Under the pieces are notes generated by a model, which saw nothing but the letters and a program-made list of their open reading frames with translations, had not been told where the DNA came from and did no database searches. From Kiritimatiellales bacterium (lineage in GTDB: Bacteria; Verrucomicrobiota; Kiritimatiellia; Kiritimatiellales; Pontiellaceae): a stretch of DNA of 7,135 nucleotides. The stretch is taken from positions 1 through 7,135 of the forward strand of contig WFRA01000421.1 of NCBI GenBank assembly GCA_015486775.1, in the 5' to 3' direction. Both the position numbers and the translations under genes were made by a program. Positions 5,108 to 7,135 of this stretch are shown piece after piece. Numbering within the stretch: position 1 is the first letter of the stretch; each line of letters opens with the position of its first letter.

Positions 5108-6430
5108 ATGAAACAATATAAAATTCTACGCGGCAAGGATGATCTCAACAGCACGGGCGGAAATTATTTTTGCGGGCTAATCTTAAGGGGGTTGACAAAG
5201 ATTTTGCCAGCGGATTTCCAGGTGCGCCGCAAGGATGCAATCTCGGATCGGGACATACTCATGAGCCAGATTGGATTGCTGTGCAATGCGCGAACGGATT
5301 TCAATGACGTGGAACTCTACAAACGCGATAAGTTGTTTCAAGATTCTTTTGGCATCCAAAGAATGCCTTCGGAGCCGACCCTGCGTACCCGGCTCGATGA
5401 AATGCCGCAGGAAAAATGTCATGGGGCACTTCGTTCCCTGAACATGGCCATCCTGAAAAAACGCACCTTCCGGAACATTGATGCGGAAGGGCTCAAGCTG
5501 GTTCCGGTTGATATGGATGTCAGCCCTCTGGACAATTCCGGCTCCAGAAAAATGGGTGTTTCCTACACCTACAAAGGGCACGATGGATTTGCGCCGATGT
5601 TCTCGTATGTCGGTGGAGAAGGACATATGCTCGACTGCGAACTGCGCCCCGGCAAGCAGCACTGCCAGTTGGACACACCGGAATTCATTCGGCGAAACAT
5701 TGGAATGATCAAGGAGCTGGGGCTTGGCGGGAAATGCCTGATACGTCTGGATTCAGGCAACGATGCGGAGGACAATATCGACGAAATAGGCAATGAGTAT
5801 TTCCTGATCAAGCGGAACTTGCGCAAAGAATCGAAGGAACAGTGGCTGGCGATGGCGCGGCGGGTGGGCGAGAAAAAGGAGTCCCGCCCTGGAAAAAATG
5901 TGTATACCGGCTTTGTCCATCACCTCCATCCCGGAGGGAATGAGAATCGTCCGGCGGTTCCTGTGGCCTTTGAGGTCGTTGAACGCGAGACGGATGTTCA
6001 CGGGCAACTGTTGCTCCAGCCAGAGCTCGAAGTGAATACTTGGTGGTTGAACTTTCCCTGTTCGAAGGCCGAAACCGCAATCTCCCTCTACCATGACCAT
6101 GGGACAAGCGAGCAGTTTCACAGTGAACTCAAAAGTGATTTGAACGTGGAGCGTCTTCCGTCTGGCAAACTGTGCGTGAACAAAATCGTATTGCTATGCG
6201 CCATGGTGGCCTTCAACGTCTTGCGCACCATTGGACAGGAAGTGATTGAACGCAGAGAGCTTGCTCCCGTGAAAATCAAGGTGGGGCGCTGGCGAATGAA
6301 AACCATTCTCCAAAACGTTATCTATTGCGCAGCCAAGAGGGTTCGACATTCAGGGCAGCGTCTGTTGAAATTCGGGAAGCATTGCCCTTGGTTTGATATA
6401 TTGGAGGACTTGGCATGCACATATGCATAA
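5108..6430 (+). CDS. IS1380-family transposase, full length
   Basis: This encodes a 440-residue DDE (RNase H-fold) transposase, a normal length for the IS1380 family, catalysing excision and insertion of its own element. The first catalytic Asp lies in VPVDMDVSPLDNSG (Asp135 or Asp137), the second in IRLDSGNDAED (Asp215), and the Glu in YHDHGTSEQFHSELK (Glu335). The IS4-group Y-(2)-R-(3)-E-(6)-K signature is met at Tyr328, Glu335 and Lys342, with His331 in the Arg position. Downstream NVERLPSGKL and an AMVAFNVLRTIGQ helix are typical of the family. The ATG at 5108 is preceded by GGGTGA four bases upstream. No internal stop or frameshift is seen, so the gene may be active. Its more moderate GC content differs from the mutase and helicase genes. 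Confidence 0.9.
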   Translation: MKQYKILRGKDDLNSTGGNYFCGLILRGLTKILPADFQVRRKDAISDRDILMSQIGLLCNARTDFNDVELYKRDKLFQDSFGIQRMPSEPTLRTRLDEMPQEKCHGALRSLNMAILKKRTFRNIDAEGLKLVPVDMDVSPLDNSGSRKMGVSYTYKGHDGFAPMFSYVGGEGHMLDCELRPGKQHCQLDTPEFIRRNIGMIKELGLGGKCLIRLDSGNDAEDNIDEIGNEYFLIKRNLRKESKEQWLAMARRVGEKKESRPGKNVYTGFVHHLHPGGNENRPAVPVAFEVVERETDVHGQLLLQPELEVNTWWLNFPCSKAETAISLYHDHGTSEQFHSELKSDLNVERLPSGKLCVNKIVLLCAMVAFNVLRTIGQEVIERRELAPVKIKVGRWRMKTILQNVIYCAAKRVRHSGQRLLKFGKHCPWFDILEDLACTYA

Positions 6431-6463
6431 TTGATCAAAAATAAAATATTCTTTAAAATCCGT

Positions 6464-6684
6464 GTTTGCGGGGGATCCCTCCTGCCCAAAAACAACGAGT
6501 TTTGGCTTTGGAATACGCAAAAAGACTCCAGAAGCGACCTGCGAGGTGTTAATTGACCCGTCGTACGCGATGGGATTGGGTTTTGGAGTGCAGAAAACCA
6601 AAAAAATGCGGTCTGGTTATCGACAGAGGAAGAACTCTTTTGTTAGCTCACGGATTCAGGACTAACTAAAGGAATGGAGAAAAA
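6464..6684 (+). other. Non-coding stretch between the IS and the GH20 gene
   Basis: A 67-codon frame (6465-6665) here reads GFGIRKK and then GFGVQKT about 28 codons later; the underlying DNA is a weak direct repeat (about 17 of 27 bases around 6502 and 6576), which suggests a non-coding repeat rather than a gene. Two 6-bp hairpins are present: CCAAAA/TTTTGG at 6486-6491 and 6500-6505, and GGTTTT/AAAACC at 6579-6584 and 6594-6599. The stretch should hold the promoter of the GH20 gene, but I see no convincing -35/-10 pair. Confidence 0.35.
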
Positions 6685-7135
6685 ATGAAGAAAATATTAG
6701 CAATTTGTTTGGTGGCATCATCGAGTTTTGGTTCGCTTGCATTGATTCCGGAGCCTGTTCAGGTGAGTCAGCGCACCGGAGTTTTGGCGTTGCGGGAAGA
6801 GGCCTCTATTTCGTATGCGGATGGTTTGTCGCAAGTTCCTGCACAATTTTTAGCCACGCAGCTGCGTGTGGCAACGGATTTTGAGTGGCCCGTGGAAGAG
6901 GGGACGAATGGAACCATTATTTTCCAAATAGAGGAAAATGATGCGCTGGGCGAGGAGGGATACCTATTAAAGGTGGACAATTCTATTTCCATTTCGGCGC
7001 CACAATCGGCGGGGCTGTTTTATGGTGCTCAAACCTTGCGCCAATTGCTTCCGCCAGAAATTTATTCAACCCATAAAGTTTCCAAAGAGTGGACTATTCC
7101 AAAGGTTGAAATTCGTGATTTTCCAAGGTTTGGAT
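6685..7135 (+). CDS. Secreted GH20 beta-N-acetylhexosaminidase, N-terminal part (runs off window)
   Basis: The first 150 residues are present, with no stop before the window ends. Residues 1-19 (MKKILAICLVASSSFGSLA) form a typical signal peptide with likely cleavage after SLA, so the enzyme is exported. What follows fits the alpha/beta N-terminal domain of glycoside hydrolase family 20: LIPEPVQV at 20-27, an EGYLLKV strand at 91-97, and AGLFYGAQTLRQLLP at 109-123, a family hallmark. Then IPKVEIRDFPRFG (138-150) leads into the TIM barrel. GH20 enzymes release terminal N-acetylglucosamine or N-acetylgalactosamine from chitin, glycoproteins or glycosaminoglycans using a catalytic Asp-Glu pair; that pair lies beyond the window. 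The ATG at 6685 has a GGAGA ribosome binding site at 6676-6680. Codons are more AT-rich (TTT, ATT, TTG, GCA) than in the helicase gene. Confidence 0.85.
   Translation, partial: MKKILAICLVASSSFGSLALIPEPVQVSQRTGVLALREEASISYADGLSQVPAQFLATQLRVATDFEWPVEEGTNGTIIFQIEENDALGEEGYLLKVDNSISISAPQSAGLFYGAQTLRQLLPPEIYSTHKVSKEWTIPKVEIRDFPRFG

Larger units (their letters stand above)
5003..6463 (+). mobile_element. IS1380-family insertion sequence, probable extent
   Basis: The element holds one complete transposase gene. The proposed ends are an imperfect inverted pair, 5003-5023 and 6443-6463, matching at 13 of 21 positions with a shared GATTT core. The IS1380 size range (about 1.5-2 kb) fits this 1.46-kb span. 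No 4-5 bp target duplication is visible beside these ends, so the boundaries are tentative although the element itself is clear from its transposase. Confidence 0.5.

Noticed and set aside
6465..6665. Small 67-codon frame before the GH20 gene as a real gene
   Set aside because: No start with a ribosome binding site, no family resemblance, and both strands are open over part of it, which fits a non-coding repeat.
1..7135. CRISPR array, tRNA or rRNA genes
   Set aside because: No regularly spaced direct repeats, no cloverleaf-like segments and no rRNA signature were seen on reading both strands.

Overview
The window looks like chromosomal DNA from a PVC-group bacterium, most likely a marine Kiritimatiellota/Verrucomicrobia-type organism. 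That placement is inference. It rests on an archaeal-type cofactor-independent phosphoglycerate mutase homologue, a DUF4338 (DruA-like) gene fragment beside insertion sequences, a secreted GH20 hexosaminidase and interspersed GC-rich palindromes. No rRNA or other phylogenetic marker is present.

Layout. (1) 219-3255 is a GC-rich housekeeping pair on the + strand: an apgM/ThrB2-family phosphomutase, then a RhlB/RhlE-like DEAD-box RNA helicase that starts at TTG 10 bases after the upstream stop. The pair is closed by a GC-rich hairpin and a good intrinsic terminator (3326-3348). (2) 3443-4078 is a small self-contained unit: one gene encoding two ArsR-like winged-helix domains in tandem, bracketed by two near-identical 28-bp palindromic repeats. 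The upstream repeat contains the putative start codon; the downstream repeat forms the core of an intrinsic terminator. (3) 4243-5002 is insertion debris: the front part of a DUF4338 gene breaks off at a conserved Ile-Ala-Asn-Asn and is joined to the C-terminal part of a DDE-type transposase on the - strand. That fragment ends at a stop codon beside a 28-bp near-perfect palindrome. (4) About 5003-6463 is an apparently intact IS1380-family insertion sequence whose ribosome binding site lies in an inverted repeat. (5) 6464-6684 is a non-coding stretch, followed by the start of a secreted GH20 beta-N-acetylhexosaminidase that runs off the window end.

The first two genes probably share a transcript but have no evident functional link. 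The middle 2.5 kb reads as an insertion hot spot between a conserved core operon and a glycan-degradation gene with visibly more AT-rich codons. No complete new defence or regulatory system is visible. The most unusual item is the double-winged-helix gene bracketed by duplicated palindromes.
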